From Torreya grandis (taxonomy: Eukaryota > Streptophyta > Pinopsida > Cupressales > Taxaceae), in the NCBI GenBank assembly GCA_037957365.1, contig JARHVA010005488.1:900001-964000 (forward strand): a DNA stretch of 64,000 nucleotides, given 5' to 3'. The position numbers and the translations under genes were made by a program. Below, piece after piece: positions 47,720-60,276 of this stretch; within the stretch, counting starts at the first letter, position 1; each line of letters starts with the position of its first letter. The notes below the pieces were generated by a model, which had not been told where the DNA came from, did not search any database, and saw only the letters and a program-made list of their open reading frames with translations.

Positions 47720-48240
47720 GCCACATGAAGTTCATTAGAAAGTAACTAAGTGGATTATGCACTATATTCAAGGTTCAAACAACTATGGGAAACACTACAG
47801 AGCAAGAATAGAGGTTGATTTGATCAGATACATAGATTCAAATTAGGATAGAGATATTCAAAATTAAAAGTACACTTTAGGCTATATTTTCTCACTTGGT
47901 TTGGGTCCAATAAGCTGGTCAAGAAAGAAGCAACATGCAATTTATTTATCATCTATATAGGTAGAATACAAATGGGCTATCAATTCCACCACTGAGGCAA
48001 TCTAGCTTCAGGGGATTCTCACTAAGTTTGGCATCCAATTTCATAAGCCAAAATTCATCTACTATGATAACTAAAGCACTATCTAGATTTGTAGGATTCT
48101 AGTTCTCCATCAAAGAACAAAATACGTAGAGATTTACATGCACTTCATTAGGGAGATTATCAATGAGTAATTCATTGATCTTCAATACTATCCAACATCA
48201 GAGTAGATTTTAGATATCCTAACCAAGCCCTTCATAGAGA
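47720..48240 (+). pseudogene. Copia RNase H
   Basis: Reads KVTKWIMHYIQGSNNYGKHY, then DSN, stop, DRDIQN, stop, KYTLGYIFSLGLGPISW, SRKKQHAIYLSS, VEYKWAINSTTEAI and YYDN. This is the copia RNase H order (D.D.AG......S.SGY.F......ISW.S.KQ..V..SS.EAEY.A). Glu of VEYKW is kept. Confidence 0.88.
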
Positions 48241-48382
48241 GTAAATTTTTCATCTACAAGCTCTCATTGGGGTTAGGGTTGTTCCACTTTCTTCTTCCTC
48301 CTATGGAGATTCTTTAATATATACATGGGTACCTCATCATGATTTCAATGTCGAGACCCAATTCTCATCTCACCTAAGCTAT

Positions 48383-48395
48383 GCTTAAGGGGAGG
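48383..48395 (+). other. Copia polypurine tract
   Basis: GCTTAAGGGGAGG lies directly before the 3' LTR. Confidence 0.85.
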
Positions 48396-48757
48396 TGTTG
48401 GTGTAGTGATTTTTCCTATTGGGTTTTACCTACAAAACCTTATGGCCATTCTATGTCAATTAAGCTTCTTTAGGTTAGTTATAAAAGGGTCACATAAGCT
48501 AATTGTATCTTTATTATAATTATCTAATTAGGAAAATTAGAGGCTTCCTCATGTTTCCCTAATTTTCCCTATATGCACCCCACTTTTCCTTTTTGGAAGG
48601 TTAGACAGGTTAATGCAATTATATGCAAGCAGGTCATTTTTGTAATATTACCGTGTGAAGACAAGCTTCTTCCTCTATAATTTATCTATGATTTCATTGT
48701 TATATACGTAGATATACTCAATATTTTATGCAATGATCCAAGATCATGGCCCATCCA
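48396..48757 (+). repeat. Copia 3' LTR
   Basis: Starts TGTTGGTGTAGTG and ends CCATCCA, with a 3-bp and a few smaller deletions relative to the 5' LTR. Confidence 0.9.
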
Positions 48758-48762
48758 ATAGG

Positions 48763-49400
48763 TACTGTACCACCATTATATGAGGGGAAGCAACTTTTCC
48801 CACTGTTTCTATTCTTCCAAATGAAAGCAATGAAAGAATGCTTCCAAGAATTTGTTGACAATTTTGGTCTAACCATCTATTTGGGGGTGATACCTAGAAA
48901 TCATATTTATTTCTATGCCTATGAGTCAAAATAACTCCATCTAAAAATAACTGGTGAAATTTGAATCACAATCAAAGATGATTGAAGAAGGGATGCCATG
49001 AAGACATAAAATTTAATCCAAGAAAATTTGTGTGACCATAGAGGTTATGTGAGGATGGTTGAGGGAACAATAATGACTATAGTTGGAGAAGTGGTCTACC
49101 ATGATCAAGATCACTGTATTTCCTCCAAATTTAGGGGATCCCTCTATGAAATACATATAAATATCTATCCATATCCTAGTAAGAATCGGCAAGGGCTTGA
49201 ATAAACCAAGAATCACTATTGTTTCACCTTTGTTGCATTGGTACATATCTAAGTCAACCACCATTTTTTTAATTACCCATTTCATCCCCTTCTAAAAGAA
49301 GTTTCAACATGCTAGATCATATGTTTTGAGAAATCTTGAGTGATCTATTGATGGAGAAACATGGATTTCATATAATATGACTTGATGAAGTTATGTGATA
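48763..49400 (-). pseudogene. Chromovirus integrase, N-terminal part before the copia insertion
   Basis: The minus strand reads DLDMYQCNKGETIVILGL (end of the zinc domain, one Cys changed to Tyr), IWIDIYMYFIEGSPKFGGNT and ILIMVDHFSNYSHY (first Asp). It continues FLD, stop, ILCLHGIPSSIIFDCD (second Asp), HPQIDG, stop, TKIVNKFLEAF, and ends WWYST at the copia insertion. Family motifs are complete and collinear. Confidence 0.88.
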
Positions 49401-49689
49401 TTGGGAAGCACCAAATAATCCTTATAATGCAAATAAGCACCATCCCATGAATAATGTGGTATTTTAGAGGGGTTAGTGGTCAATTATTTAATGACATGGT
49501 GTAAGGAAGGATAATTTGCATACCCTTGGTGTATAAATTCTAACCAGTTCATAATGGGCATAAAGATGGAAAAAAGGAATTTCTAGTCCTAGAATGTGTG
49601 TGAGAGAACATATGTCATGACATTGTATTTACCCTTATTGTAAGTGATCTAATAATCATAGCCCATGAATTTTTTAACCCATATTTTTT

Positions 49690-50020
49690 GTAATAGTGAT
49701 GAGACCCATTATTCCAAGAAATGTTTTAAACTATGGTGATTAGTTTTTATGAAAAAATGATTCCCAAGTAAGTATGGCCTTCATTTTTATATTGCATGCA
49801 AAATTGGAATCATTTTCTTTTTTATGTAGATAAATATAAATTTTGTCTATAAATGGATTTATTAATGAAAGTAATGGGATGACCCTCTTGGAGAAGAATA
49901 ACACCCAAGCCATTTCCATAAGCATCACTTTTAATGGTGAAAGTTTTGGTGAAATATGGTATGGCCAAAACTGGTGTGCTACACATAGCATGTTTGAGTT
50001 CCATAAATTTTTGGTCAACT
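49690..50020 (-). pseudogene. Chromovirus RNase H
   Basis: Part of the 116-codon minus stretch 49822-50172: KDALKWDVIVDQKFMELKHA, MCSTPVLAIPYFTKTFTIKS and DAYGNGLGVILLQEGHPITF, matching the chromovirus RNase H start (F....DAS..G.GAVL.Q.G.PI.F). The catalytic Asp of DAY is kept. Confidence 0.88.
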
Positions 50021-50059
50021 ATGACATCCCATTTGAGTGCATCCTTCTTGACTAAGTAA

Positions 50060-50860
50060 GTCAAGGGAGTCATGATCTTTCCATAATCCTTGATAAACTT
50101 ACAATAGTATCTTTTAAGACCTAAGAAGCCATGAAGGTTCTTGAAGATTATTGGCCAAGCCCAATATTGCATGGCACTAATTTTTTATGGATCCATATGG
50201 ATCCCATTGGCTGAAATAATGTGCCATAGATATTCAAATTACTATTGACCGAAGGAACACTTAGACTACTTAGCACATAATTGATTGATTCCTAAAAGTT
50301 GTAATTCCCTATCAATATGTTGGATATGCTTGGCCCATTTATAGTTTTAGATCAAAATATCATCAAAGAAAACCAAATAAAATTGACAAAGGAAAGGATA
50401 AAATATTTTATTCATTAATGCCTAAAATGTTGAAAGGGCATTTTTAAGTCCAAATAGCAAGATAAATAATTCGTAGTGACCATCATGAGTGTCGAAGGTT
50501 GTCTTTGGAATGTCATCAGCATGCATGTGGATCTAATGATAGCTTGAATGAAAATATAATTTAGAGACAAAAATTCACCATGGAGCTCATCAATAAGCTC
50601 ATCGATGATCAAAATTACAAATTTATCTTTGATAGTGAGTTGGTTAAGGGCACAAAAGTCAATTCAAAGGCATCACAACCCATATTTTTTATCAACAAGA
50701 ATCACTAAGGAGGATTATGGGATAGTGATGGGGTGGATAACTCTGGACTTGAGGAGTTCATGTACTAATTCTTCAATCTTATATTTTATAGATGGGGATA
50801 GTGGTATGTTTGGATGTTGGGTGGGATGCTTATTTAAAGGAGAAAGATATGATTATCTTT
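50060..50860 (-). pseudogene. Chromovirus reverse transcriptase
   Basis: Reads IEELVHELLKSRVIHPITIP, SSLVILVDKKYGL, IDFCALNQLTIKDKF and IIDELIDELHG. After a shift it reads DIPKTTFDTHDGHYELFILL and LVFFDDILI (catalytic FFDD near 50360-50371). SKCSFGQ and NLHGFLGLKRYYCKFIKDYG mark the thumb and connection. At least one frameshift and several stops. Confidence 0.88.
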
Positions 50861-51284
50861 AGGGAATGAAGGGGGAAAACCCTTTGTCTCTATAAAAATG
50901 GTTACATGCTTATCAAGGATGGATTGTAAATTATTAAGGTAATTAGTAGTAGTGGGGAGATGGCATTGGATGGAGTGCAGTTAGGCAATGACACTTGTGA
51001 GCCTTTCTTCATAAGATTTTCCATGTAATGGGAACTAATGAAGTTAGAAAATCTAGGTAATAACCATTTAAATGTGTGCTTCTATCCATTATCTATGAAA
51101 TGCATACAAATATTAGAGAATTACCATATAATAGGTCCCAATGTGTGGATCCACTATGCCCCTAAAACCACATCACATTCCCTTAGGGGTATAACAAACA
51201 TATATGGGTAAAGAGTGTAATCACCTATCATGATATGCACATTCTGACACTTCCCTTTACATGGCAATGTTCCCCCATTATCAA

Positions 51285-51488
51285 TCATGACTTTAAATCT
51301 AGAAAATGGTGTACAAAGTAGTCTTCTTGCTTAGCAATGTGGGGATTCATGAAATTATGAGTGTTGCCAGAGTCAATGAGGATTATGAGAGGTATATTTT
51401 TAAATAACCCCTTGACTTTCATGGTTTGAGTGGTGGTAACACCTCCTAGTGAAATTAGATATATATTGTGTTGAGTCTCTTGATCCAT
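51285..51488 (-). pseudogene. Chromovirus aspartic protease
   Basis: The 67-codon stretch reads ISLGGVTTTQTMKVKGLFKN, then IPLIILIDSGNTHNFMNPHI and AKQ. The catalytic DSG is intact. This is the typical chromovirus protease between gag and RT. Confidence 0.85.
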
Positions 51489-51589
51489 TGTTAATTGGAG
51501 GGGCTTTGTTATACTTGAGAATCTTAGAATTTTTGGATATTAGGCTCGCTATCCTGCACTAGCGGTGATTCCACATCTAAAAATTAGAG

Positions 51590-52210
51590 ATTTTAAGTGA
51601 TACACTTGTGATCCTTAATCCATTTGTCATAAAAATTATAATATAATCCATTTTCCTTATGATTCCACATCTATGCCTTAGTAAGGTGCTTGGCTAGTGT
51701 GGTTGTGGCTGGCTGTTGGTTTGTTGTGTCCTTTATGGGTGGGAAAGTGGGAGGTCAACACTATGTTGAGAGTTTATCTTTTGCTAACTTAGATAGACCT
51801 AAGGATTCCATCATGTTATTGGGTTAAAACATTTTTGCCTCAAAATAGATTGGATCTTTGAGGCCACTAATAAAACAACTCTTAAATAAGTCATCTGATA
51901 ACCCTTCAGTGTGATTAGCTAATTTCTCAAATTCAATCTGATAATCATGAATGGTGTTTGTCTAGTAGAATTTGGTGAGAGCTCATAAGTATTGAAATTT
52001 TGTGGGACTAAACCTACCCAAAATTAAATATGCAAAGGTTTTCCATCCAGGTTCATCATTCTACTTGATATACCAATGGTACCATTGGAGTGCTTCTTGT
52101 TCTAAGTGGAAGGAAGCAATTGGGATTTATTGATAGAATAAGTATTATGCAGGTTGAAGATTATTCAACTTGATATATCCATCTTATAAGATCTATACCA
52201 TTGAATCATG
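51590..52210 (-). pseudogene. Chromovirus gag with worn zinc knuckle
   Basis: From about 51760 upward on the minus strand: EGLSDDLFKSCFISGLKDPI and MMESLGLSKLAKDKL, the conserved Gag C-terminal half of chromoviruses. Further upstream, in another frame, are the remains of the LQW..W region. Near 51598-51658, KENGLYYNFYDKWIKDHKC is the zinc knuckle with its first two Cys changed to Tyr and Phe. The N-terminal half of gag up to the PBS (52210-53398) is too worn to follow. Confidence 0.7.
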
Positions 52211-53398
52211 TAAATTCAATCTTGGTCCCATGTGATGTGTGGGGAGAAGATAAACTATTCTCTGAAGAAGACTCCTACAATTTTGTGAGTAAAAGGCTAT
52301 TCTATAGATTCAGTCCATACATCATATCAACTAACTCAGTGGCCTGGGTTTTTAATGTTACAATTTCTTCCTTTATGATCTTTGTGCATGTATAGGTGGC
52401 TACCATAACCAATGTTGTTTTTTTTTTGTATAAAGATAGAAAAAATCTTTTTAAGACACTATCAGTAAGGAATTTTTTTTATTTGGACTCAATTAGAAGG
52501 GGTAAATATACTTTTACTAGTTTTTGGGCACCTCCTAGTTAATATTGACAAAGGCAAGGGTAATTTTAGAATCATAATAGAAAAACTAGAAATTTTTTCC
52601 AATGGGTACAAAGGAGTATAAAATGGAAAGGACCACTATGGGAAAGTTTCAAAGCAAGGTGACAAAAATTAAGTTATGGCAAAACCTAAAAAAACAAAAA
52701 ATTGATATTTTTGGCTAATAGAAGTGGAATTTGGATATGCACCCTCAAGGAAGAAAATGTGAAAAATGTAATTTCAAGTGTTCTAATAAATTTTGAGAGT
52801 CAACATAACTATAGAGGGAGAGATATGGTGAAAAATGAAAAAAATAATTTTTTTTATAAAAATTGATTGTCATTTGGTTACTCCTATCAAAATTATTTTT
52901 GCAAGTGTGAAGTTACCAACTCTTTTCAACTGTGATCACTATATTATTGGTATTTTAAAACTATTATGTTGGATATGGGCCCCAAGTCTATTTGACTTCC
53001 TAAGGGTTTCAAGGAGTATATCTGACCACTAATATTGACTAAACAAGTACTACTCTCTAGACAATTTTTGGCCATAGATTTACCCCTAAGCAACAACTAT
53101 TGGTTCACCTCATGGGTTAAAACTAGTCAATTGGGATGGGTTCATTACCCTTTTTGCTAGTAGGTTCTCACAATGGGCTAGCTATTTTAGGGTTCTTATG
53201 GTACTCCTCACAATGAGTTTTAGGGATTATGCCTAATTACTTCCCATAATTGTGTGGAGGGGTATTTAACTTTATCTAAACATACAATGAATATGTAGAA
53301 AATAAAGGAAATGAAAAATATTTTCATAATTGGTGTAGCTCTTGAAAATTTAGTGTTGAAAAAAAAAACTCCAAAATCTACCCACAAGTCAAGAAAGT

Positions 53399-53410
53399 GC
53401 TCTGATACTA
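53399..53410 (-). other. Chromovirus primer-binding site (initiator tRNA-Met type)
   Basis: The minus strand reads TAGTATCAGAGC two bases after the LTR end, one change from the standard TGGTATCAGAGC. Confidence 0.8.
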
Positions 53411-53412
53411 GA

Positions 53413-53741
53413 TGTGAGGATCCTTCTACACATATCTACAAATTATAGGAAATAAATGAATAATGAAATGAACTTTGGAAAATAACTCAAAATAACCTTT
53501 AGATCACAAGCCACTTTGAGGGGAAAACTTCCTTTGAGCAATCTCAATACAATAATATTCATGGATGCCTTCATTGGGCCTCAACACTTACCTAAATACT
53601 AAATCTATTTTAATAACTACTATTTCCCATGTATGTGGGATAATTTAAATATTCTAAATAGATTACTTATAAATCATATCTATCCATAGTAACTAATACA
53701 CTAATAATTCAAAGAGAAGGGTAGGACATTGGTTCCTAACA
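53413..53741 (-). repeat. Chromovirus 5' LTR
   Basis: On the plus strand it runs TGTGAGGATCC to CCTAACA, keeping both termini, followed by the flank ACTTT. Confidence 0.9.
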
Positions 53742-53961
53742 ACTTTAAAAACCTCTCAATATTAACATGGATTTGCTTATAAGATTTGACAAGGAAATTA
53801 ATGTGTCAAACCATAACAACTATGACATATTGGAATCCAAAATGGGTAATAGATTCATCCATGTTGTACATGTTTTGTGATAATCAAATATTAGCAATAG
53901 AAAAATTTAGACAACCTTAATTCGTACTAGGGTTTGACGTTCAAAGATTAGGTCCACCAAA
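53742..53961 (-). other. Short stretch between chromovirus and L3 copy C
   Basis: 220 bp with no firm coding. On the minus strand, TTTGGTGGACCTAATCTTTG lies directly inside the copy C start and could be a worn PBS. That would make copy C the 5' LTR of a minus-strand element whose linker/protease is at 25750-26560. Confidence 0.35.
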
Positions 53962-54540
53962 TGTTTAACCCTACAATTTGGATCTAAGGTGATCTTATCC
54001 TTAACCCTATATTTTAATTAAATGGGTATATATAAATGAAATGGCACAAGGGTGATAATTAGATCTATAGTAGGTAAATTATATGTTAAACTCAAATATA
54101 AGCATTCACTAAATTTAATATGCTGAGATAGTCTAAATATGGAAAGTACAACTATGCTAGATATATAAATTACAAAGAAGTGATGTACTCGGCTTCTTCT
54201 GATGCTAATGTAATTATGGATATAAAATAGGTATAAATTAGGCTAGAAGGAGATTTTAAAATAATCATCATATTCTAGATCTCACACTTTTGGATATCTA
54301 GAAAATAACATCAACCTAGATGGTTGCATTGATGCTACTACTTGGGTGTGATGCAAGTTTCATGTATGGAATACTTGATAGAAAAAGATGTAACCACCTA
54401 GATTCTTTTGGGTTTTACTTCGCCTTCACTTTGGTGCATTTAGATTTGGGTCATGTACTGTCACTCATTATGAAATGGTAAAAACCTATTTCTCCATATC
54501 TATAGTGACTTTGGTGAAAAATGGGTTAGTTGGCATAGAG
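53962..54540. repeat. Family L3, copy C (partial)
   Basis: Starts TGTTTAACCC. 53962-54310 aligns with 4771-5110 (for example ATCTAAGGTGATCTTAT in both). 54320-54540 aligns with about 6995-7245, for example GGTGAAAAATGGGTTAGT. It lacks the 5111-6990 block, and similarity ends near 54540 where AT-rich sequence begins. Confidence 0.7.
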
Positions 54541-57500
54541 TAAATAACAACATAAATAGTTAAAGACTTATATAAACAAATAGATATAAAAATTATAGAA
54601 AATAAAAATATTAAAATAAAATAATATTGAGACTTGAGTCATGCATAGATAGGAAAAAATACTTTTATTAGAATTCAAAATTTTATGATTTGTAATTGTT
54701 TACATAATGAGTAATGAGACAAAGAAATAGATTAAAAACCCACGTAATTAATCATAAATAATCTATGATACAATATATTTATAGAGTGTTCCTTGGTTTT
54801 AATAAAAATGCAAAATTAATCTAATGCATATGACAAGTCTCTGTAGTTATCAAAAGTATTAAAATTTGGACAATTCTATATAATAAATTAATAAATAATT
54901 GATAAAAAAATAGATATAACTCATTTTACTAAGTGGAGTACTTCACCATCAAATAAGTGTTATTTGGTCTTCCTACAATCATACACCTAATCTCAAATAC
55001 TTTTCATGGAAGAGAAGTACAATATGAAACTTCAATAAGAAATATTGTACCTATATGATTTCCCTCCTTGAATTTTTCCTCTTCTATTATTTAAAAATAT
55101 TTCATCATGTGTTGATTATAATTTATGTTACAACCATAGTTATTTAAATTTAAATTAAATAAATCTAGTTATAAATTTAATTTAAGTTAAATAATTTTTT
55201 TGACTTAATATTAAGTTGTTAAGACTTTTAATTTATGTCACTTTTATAAAAGTGAATTAAAGAAGAGACTTAAATATAAAATATTCATAATGAGACCAAA
55301 ACATAAATTTTCTCATGGGTGGGGGCACACTATACACACACATAATTAAATGAGAGTTATTTCACTAAATGTAAACAATTATGAAGAATAATTTAAATAC
55401 AAAAATATTAAATAAAATGGTAATAGAAATATGACAATATTTTCATGCAAATCTTTCATATTTGGTCTATCACTCTTTTAATGCAATAATCCATTCATAC
55501 CACCGAAAAAAATATTTTTGGGAATCTTTAACCATCATATAGTCTATGAAATTCTATAATTTAAATACTTCATTTTCTAAAAGAGTTAGTAAAGTACTAA
55601 AAATACTTTAAATTCTCTTTTTCCATCAGAAAAATTCTATGACAATTAGAATCACCACGAAGTCCAACAAGATATTACCCTTTACGTTTATAACTGAAGC
55701 ATAATATTTTTTATGTGTTCACAAATGATTTTTTTGATGCAATCTAAATAATCAAATAAACCAGTCATACTTCCCAAAAAAATTATTCATTATGAAATAT
55801 ATGTTATTAAAAAAATATAAGTCTTATCATTAGGATTTTGAAGAGGGGACATAATCATGTAGGCATTCATCATCACTTGGTGACCAAAAAACTATGTTAT
55901 CAAATAAGGAATAATATATTTGTCTTCTCAATGAAACTAAGATGTAAAAAAAAATCAGATATGTCCTTCATAAGAGGTTTGTAACAAATTCATGACTTTT
56001 TATTTTAAAAAACTAACACCAAAAAGATCCACATCCTTGAGGAAAAAATCATTATTTTTTAAATGAAACGATTATTTTACCATAACTAAAAATCCATTTT
56101 CAAGAGTTTTGATTGTATTTTCATCAATAAATATCAATTCCAAAAATAATAAATAACAAATCTTTGCCAAAACATCTTAATGTTTGAGATGAACTATTAT
56201 CACTACTTGTAGTTGTTGGGCACCATACAACTCATATCAAAGTATTTACATCAACATTGAAAACCAATGGAAATTATTTATCAATCTTCTTACTCATCTT
56301 CAAACCCTTCACATCATAACAACACAATTATAAAATTAAAATAAAGGCCCCTAAAAACAAACACTTTTAGCTAAATGAAAATGCTTTAAAATGAACCAAG
56401 TTATGTATGAAAGACTAAATAATGTTTACCTAAGGCAATACACATACGTATATAATAATATACAACTATAGGCAAAATTATAAAGTAATATACAATCAAA
56501 ATTCAGTCATGGGCACCATTAGAATACTACATACAACTAATGGGCACCATTATAAGACCATATAAAATCAAAATGTAATCATGGGCACCATTTTAAGACC
56601 ATTTAAAGTCAAAATGTAGTAATGGGTGCCATTATCATGTAATATGCAACCAAACTAAAATTCCAAACAGAGAAAACATGTTTTAAAATTAAAATATAGC
56701 TTTCCATACTCTAAATTTATATAATAATATGCATTAAAACATGGTTGGACTATGATAATGGCATTATCTGAAGTGGGTTTCCTCTAAGATTACTTTCCAA
56801 AATCCCATAAAATTGATATATCAAAAGCAAAAACTATATAAAATTATTTTTAAGAAGCCTTTAAAATATCCAAACTAAAATGACTATAAGAAAACTTAGA
56901 TCATTTCAAATATTCCTAAAAATGAAATATCTAAATACTTAAAATGGGTTTTTCCAAATAACATTTACAAACTATGGAGATAAGTGACTTTAATGCATTT
57001 TGAGAAGCTTAAATGAAAAAAAAAATGCATACAATGTTGAATTCATAATCTCAAAGTGAAGTTATGAAAAATATTTATGACTAATAATAATGGAATGTCA
57101 GCCAAAATGAAATGCATGTTACCTTTAAATGTTGAAAATATTATTGAGAATAAACGTTATGTTTATCTCCTCCAAAAGTGTAGATTCCAACAATTCTAGA
57201 GCTTGAGATCCCATTTAGAAAGCCTATAATTATTTTTATTAATATTAGTTACCACTTTCTAGGGTATAAATTTATCATGGATTCACCATTATTTTTGACC
57301 AAAAAAGAAAGAGGCTTTAAATAAAATATATTTGATTTATTAAAAATTCTTATAGCCAACAACCTACATAAATTGATTGTACCTCATCAAGATTTTCTAG
57401 TGAAACATATTCCATTTAATGAACTATATGTCTTTTTATAAACTTTTATCACTTCATATTTAATTTTCAAAGTGTGTCAATAAACCACTAACATCTTTAT

Positions 57501-60276
57501 TAATTATTTTGAAAAGAATGCCAGTTATGTGTCAAGTTACCACCTTTCATGTACATTAGACATGTTATCAATGCAAAATAAATGTCATTATTTCAAACAT
57601 TTTGATATAATTTATCATATAATCTAACAATCATCAAAACTCAATGTGGTATTGGTCACCTCTTTTCTAATCACTAAAATAAACCTTCTATATATGACCA
57701 TGTCATTTGATAATGTTGTCAATTTTCAAATGCATCCTTCACACTTTATTAAATATTTCCAACATCAATCTTAAGCCATGAGAAATATTTCAAATTAAAT
57801 CAATGTAAATTAATTCACTTAACCATCAATATTTTTACAATCCAAAGTTTTGACAAAGTATTTATCGATGGTCACTTAATTTATAATACAAGAAATCAAT
57901 TGTCAAAACTGAATTACAATTGATCAAACCATTATCTAAAAAGTGAACCTTGAAATAAAAATGAGAAAAATAGTGATTCATCAAGTTTTGATATGAAATC
58001 TCATATCGACTTATACCAAAGTAAAAATAGCTCCAAAATACATACATATTATCACTAGTTATTCTCATTAATCAATTTTTAAAAACTTATCTTGAGCATT
58101 TATCGCAAAGAAAATAAAAATATATTTATGAAGTTTTTCAATTTGAAAACAAATTTTGGCACTATCAATTATATTGTATCATGTCATCTATATCCATTTA
58201 AAATTTATTTATTCAAATAGATTATAAAACTAATCAAGTGTGAAAAGTAAGACAATAGACAAAATTAAAAATTGCATCCAAACTTAATGTAAAGCTAAGT
58301 ATAGAAGTTGGCCCCTAACAAGGTAATGGTGATAAATAATGAAAAAGGTACAGTCTGAGAGGGTTTTTTAATAGAGTTTTATCAGGGTAAAATATTTTGT
58401 GAAAACAAAGTGTTAATGTTAAATAGATATATAAATTAACCAAAAAGTGTGTATATACCTAAATCTAGTCATAAGTACTTGACAATGCTAATTATTGACA
58501 TATCTCAAACTAATTGACTCATGCTCAAATACATGACTCTTATTCACCATTAATCTATCAATTTATATATATGTGGGATTGACCCCTCTATTTTCCATAA
58601 CTACTGCATAAAATTTCCTAATTCATTTCTCAAACCTCTTCATATTACTCTCAGTCTGTTTCCAACCTTAGGATAATTGTCCTTACTTTTCTAAGACAGG
58701 TCTACTTTAGGTAAACAGGCTTATTTTTTTGGACATGTCCACTTAGCATTGCCTTGTCCCCATGTCATTTAACTACTAGTTTCCAAATTTTTAAATATTT
58801 ATTTAGGTCAACCTACATGTTTTTCAAGTCAACTAAATAGAATTATTCAAAGGTTCATTATAAATACAAATCAAATTTCATTCATTAAGGAACTTGATAT
58901 CTGTTTTACATCTATCTATTACACTACTCCACATTGATAAAATATAACATATTCTTTCAAAATTCAAGATCACTCACTAGGAGTAGTCTCAAATCAAGTT
59001 TGAAGCATTCCAATTCAAGTCAAAATCTAGCATTTTCAAGTATCAAGACTAAATTTTTAGTTGCATACATATAGTCAAAGATCAAAATTACAAAATTACA
59101 CTAAGTGGGAAAACTATGTGTGGATTGATTCCCTCTTTAGAGTATCTATATACATAGGAAATGATCAATCATCAATGGGGGTGAATGGGGTCAGATCATC
59201 CCATTACACTTCCCCTTATTTTTTTAATTTTTTAGCTCTCACAAGTACCCCTAGGGTTTTCAAGGTGAAGAGAAGGAGAATATATATTTTTTCACAACAA
59301 TAATAGAACCAAAATATCCCATCTATCTAAGTATACATAGATGTAGGTGTCAAAGTGGTTACAATTTTATCATTTTCATTATGTAAAAATATGTAATCAA
59401 CCTCAAATAATACACTACATAGTTATCCATGGATTACAAACTTGTTTAGATATATCCACAAACTCTATTTCTAGATGTAGGATATGATATGTTTGTTTCA
59501 TCCTATTTTCCACTATTAGATATTTGTTACAATCAATTAGAAACTAAAAAATATTAGTATATTAATTTGGTTGTGCTTATTATTTTTAGTATATTTCACT
59601 TGTCAATTAATTTTAATTGTCAATGGTGATTTACATTCATATTTATGGTTAAATATCATATATTACAATCTGATTAATATTTTAAAATTTTATACCTATT
59701 CAACACTATTAAATAAAAAGTAACATAAAACATATTGGTGAACCCATATATTTTTTCAAGCTTTGATTTTCTAATTTTTATCCTATAGTTTCATATTGAA
59801 TTCTTGATTTCCATACACAAAAATATTTTCTTTAGTTGGTTTTCAATTTCTTTTTCTTTGCTTCTAAAATTGTGTTTCAATAGTGGTAAAACTCATAAGA
59901 GTTGTTGTTCTAGGTAAATTATGCATTAGTTTTACCTAAGTCATGGTGTGAGGGATGCTACTAAAATACTCATACTATTATACATCATTATATACATATT
60001 TTATTTTCCATGTACCTCAAGGTATATCATAAATACATAGGGTTTTTATTTTTTAAGCCATAGGAAGCCTTCATCTATTTAGATTTGAAGTGCACTAGTA
60101 AGTGGTTAGCCTCAAAAATTTATTCTCAATGTACCTAAAAGATGGGATAGTGTGGTTAAAAAATTCTAAAATCTTCTTTATTTAGTGACTCTATTGGATT
60201 TGTTCACTATTTATGACTAGGATAAATATATCTGAGATCTTATAAATCAATAACACCCTACCTAGTTATACCCCTA
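54541..60276. other. AT-rich stretch, no recognised gene
   Basis: About 5.7 kb of very AT-rich sequence. All open stretches are under about 80 codons and no family motif was recognised on either strand. It holds a small tandem repeat at 56505-56655. Worn transposon origin is likely but unproven. Confidence 0.5.
56505..56655. repeat. Short tandem array around GGGCACCATT
   Basis: CATGGGCACCATTA, AATGGGCACCATTA, CATGGGCACCATTT and AATGGGTGCCATTA recur within 150 bp. The middle units share ATAAGACCAT and AAATCAAAATGTA. Confidence 0.75.

Larger units (their letters stand above)
27646..48757 (+). mobile_element. Ty1/copia retrotransposon, split by a Tat element
   Basis: LTRs of 368 and 362 bp (27646-28013, 48396-48757), an initiator-Met PBS after the 5' LTR and a polypurine tract before the 3' LTR. 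The copia order is gag, protease, integrase, RT, RNase H. Flanks GTAGG (27641-27645) and ATAGG (48758-48762) are a target duplication with one change. Without the Tat insertion it is about 6.4 kb, including a 1.46 kb leader. In-frame stops are frequent and a frameshift occurs near 45840. LTRs differ at about 10% of sites by hand count. Confidence 0.93.
26658..53741 (-). mobile_element. Ty3/gypsy chromovirus, split by a copia element
   Basis: LTRs of about 325-329 bp at 26658-26982 and 53413-53741, a PBS next to the right LTR and a polypurine tract next to the left one set the minus orientation. Flanks CCTTT (26653-26657) and ACTTT (53742-53746) are a near-perfect target duplication. Internal order on the minus strand is gag, zinc knuckle, protease, RT, RNase H, integrase, chromodomain. 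Subtracting the copia insertion leaves about 6.0 kb, normal for plant chromoviruses. Many stops make it dead. LTRs differ at about 14% of sites by hand count, the highest of the three nested elements. Confidence 0.88.

Noticed and set aside
57560..58100. Possible hAT-type transposase fragment on the minus strand (HGLRLMLEIF, IDNIIK)
   Set aside because: The resemblance to the HC..LML..I segment of hAT/DUF659 proteins is short, and no flanking motif or catalytic residue could be placed. Left as AT-rich unknown.
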